Below, piece after piece: positions 1 to 8,084 of a DNA stretch of 64,000 bases (within the stretch, counting starts at the first letter, position 1; the number at the start of each line of letters is the position of its first letter). Location of the stretch: the NCBI GenBank assembly GCA_964631835.1, contig CAZWAD010000001.1, positions 310,001 through 374,000 of the forward strand. Direction: 5' to 3'. The translations under genes and the position numbers were made by a program. This stretch comes from Bog-950 sp964631835 (GTDB lineage Bacteria; Bacteroidota; Bacteroidia; Chitinophagales; LD1). The notes below the pieces were generated by a model. That model had not been told where the DNA came from and did no database searches. It saw only the letters and a program-made list of their open reading frames with translations.

Positions 1-869
1 ATGGCTATGTGCGCGTGCCTTTTATTTCGAAAGAGCGCGTGGAGAAACTGAAGAAAGCGTTTTTCGATACCCTGCCTCAAAGCGGTGGAACGATTATTCC
101 TGAAGATGTATTGACGGTAGATGTTCCTGAAATTACTTACGACTTTACTTTCATTGACAAAAACCCTGAGTACAAGAAGCAGGTGTTCGAGATTATTACG
201 AAAGAGTTTCAGCCGGAGGTAGAAAAATATTTAGCCGGCTACAAACCGATTATTGCGAATTACATCCGCAAGAAAACCGAAGGTGGCGAAGTGCCCCTGC
301 ACCAGAACTGGGCTTTTGTGGAAGAAAGAAAATGCACTTCGGTTTCCATCTGGGTTCCGCTGGTTGATTCAACCGTGGAGAACGGAACGCTGCAAGTAGT
401 ACCCGGCAGCCACAAGCGCTTTGGTGAGTTCCGCGGGCCTATGGTTCCATGGGAACTGGACAATATCAAAAAAGAAATCATTGACAATTACCTTGTTCCC
501 CTTGAAACCAAAGCCGGTGATTGTGTAATTCTGGATGACAGCATTGTGCATTATTCCGCCATCAACAAAACCGACAACCTGCGCCTTGCCATTCAGTTGA
601 TTCTGATTCCGTCTGAGTTTTATTCCGTGCATTATCACCTCGACCCGCAAAGCCCATCAGAAATAAAAGTGTGGGAAGTGGATAAGGATTTTTACATGCA
701 CTTCAACCCATGGATGAAACCGGAAAATGTAAAAACGATTAGAACGATTCCTTACTCACAAAAATTTCTCAACGCCAAAGAATTTGAAACGGGCTTGCAC
801 AAACCCGCTATTGATGAACAACCCAAAACAATATTGAGTAAGCTGAAAGGTTTATTCGCTGAAGCATAA
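1..869 (+). CDS. PhyH-family (phytanoyl-CoA dioxygenase-like) protein, 5' end outside window
   Basis: Single PhyH domain, a cupin-fold Fe(II)/2-oxoglutarate oxygenase family that hydroxylates small molecules. The reading frame is open to the window edge: the codons before the first possible start (GTG at 9) read GY, matching the GYVVLPFL-type opening of the sister domains, so the gene starts upstream. The proximal metal motif is HQN (codons at 300-308) where all five other PhyH domains here have HQD. The distal histidine (SIVHYSAIN) and the 2-oxoglutarate arginine (DNLRLAIQ) are present. HxD is the family rule, so the Asn may weaken or abolish iron binding; this is an inference. The C-terminus ends in the short basic/hydrophobic tail TILSKLKGLFAEA, resembling the tails of the next three proteins. 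It is one base away from the next gene and is probably co-transcribed with it. Confidence 0.85.
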   Translation, partial: GYVRVPFISKERVEKLKKAFFDTLPQSGGTIIPEDVLTVDVPEITYDFTFIDKNPEYKKQVFEIITKEFQPEVEKYLAGYKPIIANYIRKKTEGGEVPLHQNWAFVEERKCTSVSIWVPLVDSTVENGTLQVVPGSHKRFGEFRGPMVPWELDNIKKEIIDNYLVPLETKAGDCVILDDSIVHYSAINKTDNLRLAIQLILIPSEFYSVHYHLDPQSPSEIKVWEVDKDFYMHFNPWMKPENVKTIRTIPYSQKFLNAKEFETGLHKPAIDEQPKTILSKLKGLFAEA

Positions 870-870
870 A

Positions 871-2763
871 ATGATTTTCCGCGAACCGGGACTAAACAAA
901 CAACTTGATACAAAAGGCTATGTGGTTCTGCCGTTCTTAAATCAGGAACAGGTAAACACATTGCGCGAAATTTATTTGCGCTACCAAAGCAACTCGCTTT
1001 ATTTCCATTCCACTACTTTCTTTGATGATTTGGAAAGGAAGAAGAAGCTGAGTGAAGAAGTGGGGGAAGTTTATAAGAATAGACTTGAAACAAACTTCAC
1101 CGGCTACAGGAAAATGGGTGCAAGTTTTCTCACCAAGCCAAACGGTGAGGGAGGATTTATGCCCGTCCACCAGGATTGGACGATAGTTGATGAAAGTAAA
1201 TACGGCTCTTACACCATTTGGGTGCCGCTGCAGGATGTAAATGAAGATAATGGAGCAATCACCGTTTTAGAGGGAAGTCACAAACTTACGCCAACACTTC
1301 GCTCTCCCACCCTTCCGGTAGTGATTAAAGATGCTGAGCCCGCTATCCGGCAACGTATGAAAACGTTGCGCATGAAAGCTGGCGAGGCATTTATTTTTAA
1401 TCACGCGCTCATTCACGCCTCCCACCTCAATAATTCGGGAAAGGACAGAATTGCTGTTACCTTTGGGCTTGTTCCGGCTGAGGCGCAGTTGTGCTACTAT
1501 CATTTGAATGAAAAAAATGAAGTAGAGAAATACGAGGTGGAGGATGATTTCTTTATGCGCTACGTAAACATCGGCAAGCAACCTGATTTCGTAAAGCCGG
1601 TAGAAACAGTGGATGAAAAGTTTGAACAGGTAACTGAAAAGGAATTCGAAGATTTTTGCGCGAACTATAAAATGAAGAATATGAAAAGATTATTTAAAGA
1701 TGAAGAACTTCAGAAGAAATACGAAAGCGATGGATATGTGTTGCTCGATTTGCTGAATGAGAATGAAGTAAAAGAGTTGAAGGAATATTACACCACGCTG
1801 AATAACGACCACATTCCGTTTCATGGCTTTCATGTAAGTCTCGACAACAGTCGGCCGGATTTTGTAAAAGAGGTAATGACCAAAATAAAATCGGTGATTG
1901 CCCGGCATGCCGATGAGCTTTTTACCGGCTACAAGATTTTTACTTCCAGTTATGTGGTAAAGGAAAAAAACCCGATTGGCGTGGTGCCTCCCCACCAGGA
2001 CTGGAGTTTTACGGAGGAAACAGAAGGCTACTGCTCTGCCACAGTTTGGACAGCTCTCGTTGATACGGATATGTATAACGGAGCGATGGGTGTAATAGTA
2101 GGTAGTCATAAGTTTTTCGACCACCACCGTGCATCACCGGCACCGCAATTTAAAACCCCGCTTGATACACACGTGTTTTCCATCTTTCCGTATTTGAAAT
2201 TATTACCGATGAAAGCCGGGCAGGCGCTGATTTTTGATAACCGGACTATTCACGCTTCTCCTCCGAATGTTTCTGAGGGAGTGCGACTGGCAGTTGGCTT
2301 CGGGGTTACACAAAAGGACGCTCCGCTCCGCCATTTTTATTTGCAGCCCGGCAGTGACACAAAAAGGCTGGAGAAATACGAGGCTGATGATTTCTTTTAT
2401 ACGAATTACAACAACGGAAAACTTTCTGCTTTATATAATGAAGGAAAGAAACCGGAAGGGTTAAAGTTTTTGGAAACAGTTGAGAATGGTGTCAAGGATA
2501 TTTCAGCGGATGAACTGATTGCAAAAATGAAAGCAGCGGGAAACACGTTCAATGTAGAAATGTGTGAGCATTTGGCCAAGCTGTTTAATTATAACATGGA
2601 TGGTACGCAAAAACAAGCTGCTGCTAAAACTGAAGCACCTGCACAGGCACAGGAAGCAGAACAAACTCTACCGAACGAAAGTCCGAAAGACGGAAGAACT
2701 TTTTTTGAGAAATACACCCCGCTTAATATTGTCAGAGAAATAAAAGAACGGGTATTAGATTAA
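871..2763 (+). CDS. tandem two-domain PhyH-family dioxygenase
   Basis: 630 aa with two complete PhyH domains in one chain, about residues 1-270 and 275-545. Each starts with a similar segment (GYVVLPFLNQEQV and GYVLLDLLNENEV) and each keeps the iron and 2-oxoglutarate residues: H100/D102 (HQDW) with distal H182 and an Arg in DRIAV, then H375/D377 with H461 and an Arg in VRLAV. Usual PhyH proteins have one domain of about 250-300 aa, so this is a fused duplication. An Ala/Glu/Pro-rich linker (about 583-610) leads to a C-terminal amphipathic stretch (RTFFEKYTPLNIVREI). No signal peptide or membrane segment, so it is cytoplasmic. The gene lies 1 bp after the previous one and directly abuts the next. 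Substrate unknown; hydroxylation of a lipid, terpenoid or sugar intermediate of this cluster is inferred. Confidence 0.88.
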   Translation: MIFREPGLNKQLDTKGYVVLPFLNQEQVNTLREIYLRYQSNSLYFHSTTFFDDLERKKKLSEEVGEVYKNRLETNFTGYRKMGASFLTKPNGEGGFMPVHQDWTIVDESKYGSYTIWVPLQDVNEDNGAITVLEGSHKLTPTLRSPTLPVVIKDAEPAIRQRMKTLRMKAGEAFIFNHALIHASHLNNSGKDRIAVTFGLVPAEAQLCYYHLNEKNEVEKYEVEDDFFMRYVNIGKQPDFVKPVETVDEKFEQVTEKEFEDFCANYKMKNMKRLFKDEELQKKYESDGYVLLDLLNENEVKELKEYYTTLNNDHIPFHGFHVSLDNSRPDFVKEVMTKIKSVIARHADELFTGYKIFTSSYVVKEKNPIGVVPPHQDWSFTEETEGYCSATVWTALVDTDMYNGAMGVIVGSHKFFDHHRASPAPQFKTPLDTHVFSIFPYLKLLPMKAGQALIFDNRTIHASPPNVSEGVRLAVGFGVTQKDAPLRHFYLQPGSDTKRLEKYEADDFFYTNYNNGKLSALYNEGKKPEGLKFLETVENGVKDISADELIAKMKAAGNTFNVEMCEHLAKLFNYNMDGTQKQAAAKTEAPAQAQEAEQTLPNESPKDGRTFFEKYTPLNIVREIKERVLD

Positions 2764-4581
2764 GTGCAGGATATGTTTTCTTTTCCCGATAAAATGCTTC
2801 GCGTCTTCCGTGATGAAAAATTGCAGGAGCAATTTGAGCGTGAAGGTTTTGTTGTTGTAGACTTTTACGGCAAAAACCAAATTGACGAGCTGGAGAAGTT
2901 GTATCACGCACTTCATCCGGTAGATGAAAAGGGATTTTACCCCAGCACGTTTTCAAAAGATAAAAACTACCGTAAAAAAGCCGATGAGGAAATCCGCAGA
3001 ATCGGCAACCGGTGGATTAGCAGCAACCTGGTTGATTACAAAGTAATGTGCGGAAGTTTCATTGTAAAATACCCGGGACTTGATTCGGTGATGAGTGTTC
3101 ACCAGGATATGACCTTGGTGGATGAAACAAAGTATACCGGCATCAATATCTGGTGCCCGCTTGTTGATTTGAATGATAGTAACGGTGTGCTGAAAGTTAT
3201 TCCGCGCTCACACCGCATCACCCCGACTTATCGCGGCTCAACCATTCCCGGATTATATGATGATGTGCAGCAGGAAATTCTCGATTACGGACAACCAGTG
3301 TATTTGAAAGCTGGACAGGCAATTATTTTCGACCAAAGCATTATTCACTTTTCTCCGCCCAATCTTTCTGAGGGAATCAGAATTACCACCAACATCTATT
3401 TCACACATAAAGATTCGGAATTCAGAATTTGTTATTGGAATAAAGATTTCGGAAACAAGGTAGAAGTATTTGAAGAGGATGATACTTTCATGACAAACTT
3501 TGAACAGTTCGGTGAGAATATTTTCGACCGACCAAAAATCGGGAAGAGTCTGGGTTTATACGACTACAATTTTCCTAAGATGTCCGTTCAGTGGCTTGAA
3601 CAACTTTACGGCAAGCCAAAGAAAGAAACCAACGGTAAAGAAATCTTTCAAGATTCTTCATTGCAAGAGAAATTTGACAAGCAGGGTTTTGTTCATTTGC
3701 CTTTTCTTTCACAGGAAGATATTGGTGAGCTGCTGAAAATATTTTGGGAACTTCATCCGAATATAAATTCACAGGGATTTCAATCGAGCAGCTATTCATC
3801 CGATTACAAGTACAAAAAGGAATGCAGCGACAGAATCACCGAAATTTTCAAAAAACATTTTGAAAGGCTTTTCAAAAACTACCGTCCTTTTGGCTCCGCA
3901 TTTCTTTTTAAACAACCTGATGCATCTTCGGAACTACCGGTACATCAGGATTGGACTATTGTAGATGAGGAAAAATTTGTTGCACTTAATATTTGGGTTC
4001 CGCTTTGCGATACCGATGAAAACAACGGAACTCTATACGTGCTTCCCGGTTCGCAATATGGAATCGTAAAAGCTATTCGCTGTCCAACACTGCCTATGTT
4101 TTTTGAGGGCAATGAGGGATTGATGATTGAGAGCTCTATTCCTATGAAAGTAAAGGCAGGTGAAGCAGTAATTCTCAATCAGAGCATTGTTCATTACTCA
4201 CCGCCCAACAAAAGCAATAAAATCCGCATTGCCATTACCAGCGGGGTGATGAGCGCTGAACCAACAATGAATTTTCATTACCGGTCCCCTGAAATGAGCA
4301 GCGAGGTTGAGGTCATAGAAATGGAAGACGACTTTCTAATAAGCTTTGAAAACTTTTTTCAAAAAATATACGAACGCCCGCCCATGGGAAGGTCAATTGG
4401 AAAGAAAAAATATACAGCGCCTGTTTACTCCAGAGCAAATCTGGAAGAACTGATTAGCAAAATGAAGGAAAGGTCGGGAATTCCTGTATTAGCCGGAAAG
4501 GAAAACAAACCGGAAATGAGAAACAGCGAGTCGGGAGAAAAAACTCTTTTCAAAAAAATTCTTGATGCAATTGGAGTGTAA
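2764..4581 (+). CDS. tandem two-domain PhyH-family dioxygenase
   Basis: 605 aa counted from the GTG that immediately follows the previous stop; ATG at 2773 is an equally good start and would remove three residues. Two PhyH domains: H113/D115 (VHQDM) with H195 and GIRI, then H394/D396 (VHQDW) with H477 and KIRIA. Both active sites look intact. The domain openings (GFVVVDFYGKNQI and GFVHLPFLSQEDI) align with those of the neighbouring PhyH genes, so the array grew by duplication and divergence. A charged linker precedes a C-terminal tail KTLFKKILDAIGV, nearly the same as the tail of the following protein. Soluble and co-directional with its neighbours. Substrate not inferable. Confidence 0.87.
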   Translation: MQDMFSFPDKMLRVFRDEKLQEQFEREGFVVVDFYGKNQIDELEKLYHALHPVDEKGFYPSTFSKDKNYRKKADEEIRRIGNRWISSNLVDYKVMCGSFIVKYPGLDSVMSVHQDMTLVDETKYTGINIWCPLVDLNDSNGVLKVIPRSHRITPTYRGSTIPGLYDDVQQEILDYGQPVYLKAGQAIIFDQSIIHFSPPNLSEGIRITTNIYFTHKDSEFRICYWNKDFGNKVEVFEEDDTFMTNFEQFGENIFDRPKIGKSLGLYDYNFPKMSVQWLEQLYGKPKKETNGKEIFQDSSLQEKFDKQGFVHLPFLSQEDIGELLKIFWELHPNINSQGFQSSSYSSDYKYKKECSDRITEIFKKHFERLFKNYRPFGSAFLFKQPDASSELPVHQDWTIVDEEKFVALNIWVPLCDTDENNGTLYVLPGSQYGIVKAIRCPTLPMFFEGNEGLMIESSIPMKVKAGEAVILNQSIVHYSPPNKSNKIRIAITSGVMSAEPTMNFHYRSPEMSSEVEVIEMEDDFLISFENFFQKIYERPPMGRSIGKKKYTAPVYSRANLEELISKMKERSGIPVLAGKENKPEMRNSESGEKTLFKKILDAIGV

Positions 4582-4610
4582 TAGTTACGGCTCAGGAAAA
4601 TCAAAAAGCA

Positions 4611-5504
4611 ATGGTTCACCGCGTTCTTAAAGATGATTCGTATGACAACATGCTTCGGCAAGAGGGATATACAGTTGTTCCCTTTCTGAATGAGCAGGAG
4701 GTAGAAGTTTTGAAAGGTTTATTTTTTAATTCGCACCCCGTCTCAAAAGAAGGACTATATGCTACAGCGCATTCCGACAATTTCGATTTCAAAAAAAAGC
4801 TGAACGATGGAATTCTCCATGAGTTTGGGCGTGCACTTGAGCAAACATTTTTCGAATGCCACCCTCTTGGCGGTTCTTACATCGTAAAATATAAAGGTGA
4901 TAAGGGAGTTCTTTTTCCTCATCAGGACTGGAACATCGTAGATGAAGAGTTTTTTCGCTCTTTCAATATCTGGGTGCCGCTTGTTGATACAAATGAAACG
5001 AATGGTGCTATAAGCGTACTCCCCCGAAGTCATAAAATAATTAAGAGTTACCGGGGAGTGAACATTCCCGATCCGTTTTACAAATCGAACTCATACGCAT
5101 GGAAATTTCATGAAACCCTGAACATGAAAGCCGGTGAAGCACTTATTTACGACCACGCATTGCTTCATGCATCTGCAATTAATCAAACAGATGAACCGCG
5201 CATTGCCGTAGTATTTGGTATTATTTCCGAAAAAGCGGAGATGCGTTACTATTACATGGAAAACGGAAAGGTAGCTGAGTACGAAAGCAGTGTAGAATTT
5301 TTTTTCAGGAATGATATTCTGAAAGGTCCATCAGGTTTAAAAAAGATAAAAGACATTGATTACAATTTTCCCGTTGTTTCAGAAGAGCAATTTGATGAAA
5401 TTTATTTTGGTACGAGAACCAAAGCCAATCAAACAGGAACTTCAAACGCAGGGAAAAATGATAAATCTATTTTCCGAAGGATTCTTGAAGCTGTCGGCAT
5501 TTAA
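4611..5504 (+). CDS. single-domain PhyH-family dioxygenase
   Basis: 297 aa, one PhyH domain with H104/D106 (PHQDWNIVDE), distal H186 (LLHASAIN) and a 2-oxoglutarate arginine in EPRIAVVFG. Its length is typical of single-domain members. It lies 29 bp after the two-domain gene and 20 bp before a methyltransferase, in the same direction, so one transcript is likely. The polar linker (TKANQTGTSNAGKND) and C-terminal tail KSIFRRILEAVGI match the tail of the preceding protein closely, while the oxygenase domains have diverged more, so the tail may be under its own selection. Expected activity is Fe(II)/2-oxoglutarate-dependent hydroxylation or a related oxidation; substrate unknown. Confidence 0.87.
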   Translation: MVHRVLKDDSYDNMLRQEGYTVVPFLNEQEVEVLKGLFFNSHPVSKEGLYATAHSDNFDFKKKLNDGILHEFGRALEQTFFECHPLGGSYIVKYKGDKGVLFPHQDWNIVDEEFFRSFNIWVPLVDTNETNGAISVLPRSHKIIKSYRGVNIPDPFYKSNSYAWKFHETLNMKAGEALIYDHALLHASAINQTDEPRIAVVFGIISEKAEMRYYYMENGKVAEYESSVEFFFRNDILKGPSGLKKIKDIDYNFPVVSEEQFDEIYFGTRTKANQTGTSNAGKNDKSIFRRILEAVGI

Positions 5505-5524
5505 TTCTAAATTTTCTTTAGTGC

Positions 5525-6457
5525 ATGAGCTTTTTTAACGCCCTGAAAAAAATATTCCCATCAGGTTCAGGCAAAACTTTTGCCGCCCAAAATGCTTCTC
5601 CTGAAGCGGTAGGCGAATTCTATAATCGGTTTAACGATAAGTTTGTTCAGGTTTACGGAGAAGTAATTCAGGCATATCGCACAACCGATGTAACAAAACT
5701 CCTTGATTACGAAATTGCAAGCATAGGTTTTGAAAAAGGAATGCGGGTTTGTGATGCCGGGTGCGGAGTTTGCGGACCTGCAATTTATTTTGCAGAAAAA
5801 TGCGGAGTAAAGATTCAAGCTGTAACGATTTCAAACATTCAGGCTCAGGAAGCTTTGAAAAAAATACAGAAAAAAAATATTCAGGAAAAAATTTCAGTCC
5901 ACCAGGGAGATTATCATCAACTCGGAAAAATTTTCGGCAAAGAACAATTTGACGTGGTTTATTTCCTGGAATCATTCGGGCATTCCTTTAATCATACGCT
6001 TGCTATTGAAAGCGCGTGGGAAGTACTGAAGCCAGGAGGATTTTTGTACGTAAAGGATTTATTTCGAAAGCTGGCAGTTATTCCTGAACACCAGCCAAAA
6101 ATTGATTATGAGATTTCACGCATCAATGAAGCGTACCGGTATAACATTGCTGATTTGAATGTTGTTCTTGAGGCCATTCGCAAACAGGGATTTGCCATCA
6201 TGTTTGTCAAAACAATTGACTTGAAACTGGAGGATTTTGAAAACCTAACGATTAGCAATGATTTTCAGGAGCTAACCGGTATTGCGAAAATCGAAAACTG
6301 GGATGATTATATTTTCCCTGTTGATTTTTTTGAAATCAAATGCTACAAACCTCAGCACGAACTTCAATACGGAACCGATAAATATTTTTTGCAGAACATG
6401 TACTGGATGCAGGTTCACAAAAAAAAACAGGAGGAGTTAGACTACGGTAAATTATAG
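5525..6457 (+). CDS. class I SAM-dependent methyltransferase
   Basis: 310 aa. The glycine-rich SAM-binding motif I (VCDAGCGVCGPAIYFA) lies at about residues 73-89, followed by an acidic/hydrophobic strand and the post-motif GGFLYVKDLF at about 170-180. The pattern resembles the cyclopropane-fatty-acid-synthase, sterol and tocopherol C-methyltransferase branch of Rossmann methyltransferases, so a hydrophobic small-molecule substrate is plausible but unproven. The first residues (MSFFNALKKIF) resemble the C-terminal tails of the PhyH proteins just upstream. Last gene of the plus-strand run; its stop is 6 bp from the stop of a convergent radical SAM gene. Confidence 0.85.
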   Translation: MSFFNALKKIFPSGSGKTFAAQNASPEAVGEFYNRFNDKFVQVYGEVIQAYRTTDVTKLLDYEIASIGFEKGMRVCDAGCGVCGPAIYFAEKCGVKIQAVTISNIQAQEALKKIQKKNIQEKISVHQGDYHQLGKIFGKEQFDVVYFLESFGHSFNHTLAIESAWEVLKPGGFLYVKDLFRKLAVIPEHQPKIDYEISRINEAYRYNIADLNVVLEAIRKQGFAIMFVKTIDLKLEDFENLTISNDFQELTGIAKIENWDDYIFPVDFFEIKCYKPQHELQYGTDKYFLQNMYWMQVHKKKQEELDYGKL

Positions 6458-6463
6458 GAATGG

Positions 6464-8023
6464 TTAAACCGGCATTTGCTCTTCGAGCAGATGCGGAGCA
6501 AGTTTGCGTGCCCGTTTTATTTCGGTGGATTGAACATGCTTCCACGATTCGCGTGCCGAAATCATATCCTCTAGTGAAATCTCTGATGGGCTATTAATTA
6601 CTTCCTCGTAATCGGCAGGCATATTCATCATTTCACGTATTGATTTTTTACCCGTAAATGCCTTTGTAAACAATTTAATTGCGCCACTACTGTATTTCAG
6701 GAAGAATTTTAAAAAATCAAGCAATCGGAAATTCGCGATAAACACACTCACATAACCGATAATCTGGTACCATTCAAGCGCTCTACGGGAAATGTTTGTG
6801 AATTCGAGAGAGCCGTTTAATTGTTTGTTGTATTCGTCCCAGTTGGTTGTAAGCAATCGGAAACCAGCTTCACCTTTAGCTGCAAGTTTTGCTACTTCTG
6901 TACCGGGATATGGAACCATGGTGCCAAATATTGGTTCGGTCGGATTTATTTTAATAGCCAGCCGGATTGTTTTTAATATAGAGCGATGAGTTTCGTTAGG
7001 CTGGCCCAGCAGTAAAAACGAACCCGTTTTTATTCCGTGTTTTTTCGCCAGCCGGAATGATTTCAAAATCATTTCAGCATTGGTAGCTTTTCCCATTCGT
7101 TTTAGGGCGATTTCATCCCCTGTTTCCACACCCATTTCCAGTTTTTCAAGTCGTGCAGTTTTCATTCTGGCAAGTAAAGCATCATTAACGAAAGCCACGT
7201 GGGTTTGAATATCCCACGAAACTTTTTCGCCTATTTTTTTCTCAATCATAAGGTCCAGAAGTTCTTCAGTTCGTTTCATATCCACGCTGAACAATTCATC
7301 GCCAAACGAAATTCTCTTCGGCTTAAAATCGCGGATAAGCCATTCCATTTCTTCCACCGTATTTTTAACGCCTCTTTTCCTGGCTACTTTTCCATTCGGG
7401 TTCAAACAGAAAACACAATTAAAAGGGCATCCGCGAATTGAATGAATGTAGTACTCTTCTGCCGGTGGAAGCAAATCCCATGCAGGGAAAGGGATAGTTT
7501 CAGGGTCTAAAATCCGGGGTCTTGGGTTAGTGATAACAAGACTTGAAGTTATTGAAGTACGATACACCAGGCCGTTTATCTTTTTTAAGTCGACACGATT
7601 GAATAACGCATTGCATAATTCCAGAAAAGTTTCTTCACCTTCTCCAACCACACCGATATCGAAGGAAGGAAATTCGCGCATGGTTTGTTCAGGAATGGCA
7701 GTTACATGAACTCCGCCAATTACTGTAATGGTATCAGGCAGTCTTTTTTTGATAAGACCGGCTTGATAAGCTGCTGGTTTAATTTCGTTGGTGAAAGCTG
7801 TAAAGCCGATGATGTCGGGTTCCCAGTTTACTGCAATTTCTGTTACCTCCGCGAACGTCAGTTTCTCAAACTTTGCATCAAGGCATTTTATTTCATAGTT
7901 GCCATGCTTACGGAGGTAGCCAGCAAGAAAAGCAATTGAAGTCCGCACAAACTTAGGCTCATCGAACCAAGATTCGAAAACCGCAAGAACAGGGGGGTTT
8001 ATAAGTAAGATTTTATTCCGCAT
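6464..8023 (-). CDS. B12-binding-domain radical SAM protein
   Basis: 519 aa. Residues 1-140 form a cobalamin-binding Rossmann-like domain (LLINPPV, VIGGVHVTAIPE, VGEGEETF). The radical SAM core starts near residue 190 with the iron-sulfur motif CPFNCVFC (CxxxCxxC; Cys199, 203, 206). This architecture covers B12-dependent methylases of unactivated carbon or phosphorus and ring-forming enzymes of the BchE type. The classic DxHxxG B12 motif is not obvious, as is common in this class. Paralogous to the gene at 8085-9647 along its whole length, 61 bp apart, both on the minus strand against the flanking genes. Likely role: C-methylation or carbon rearrangement of the cluster product (inferred). Confidence 0.88.
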   Translation of the reverse strand: MRNKILLINPPVLAVFESWFDEPKFVRTSIAFLAGYLRKHGNYEIKCLDAKFEKLTFAEVTEIAVNWEPDIIGFTAFTNEIKPAAYQAGLIKKRLPDTITVIGGVHVTAIPEQTMREFPSFDIGVVGEGEETFLELCNALFNRVDLKKINGLVYRTSITSSLVITNPRPRILDPETIPFPAWDLLPPAEEYYIHSIRGCPFNCVFCLNPNGKVARKRGVKNTVEEMEWLIRDFKPKRISFGDELFSVDMKRTEELLDLMIEKKIGEKVSWDIQTHVAFVNDALLARMKTARLEKLEMGVETGDEIALKRMGKATNAEMILKSFRLAKKHGIKTGSFLLLGQPNETHRSILKTIRLAIKINPTEPIFGTMVPYPGTEVAKLAAKGEAGFRLLTTNWDEYNKQLNGSLEFTNISRRALEWYQIIGYVSVFIANFRLLDFLKFFLKYSSGAIKLFTKAFTGKKSIREMMNMPADYEEVINSPSEISLEDMISARESWKHVQSTEIKRARKLAPHLLEEQMPV

Positions 8024-8084
8024 TATTTCTTCCTGAAAACTTTTGGCCGACTAATCGGGTAAAAATAGGGATTTTGCTTTCAAC

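Noticed and set aside
1..60. ATG at position 1 as a gene start
   Set aside because: That frame is not the PhyH frame; the PhyH frame is open to the edge and continues the family's first strand, so the gene starts outside the window.
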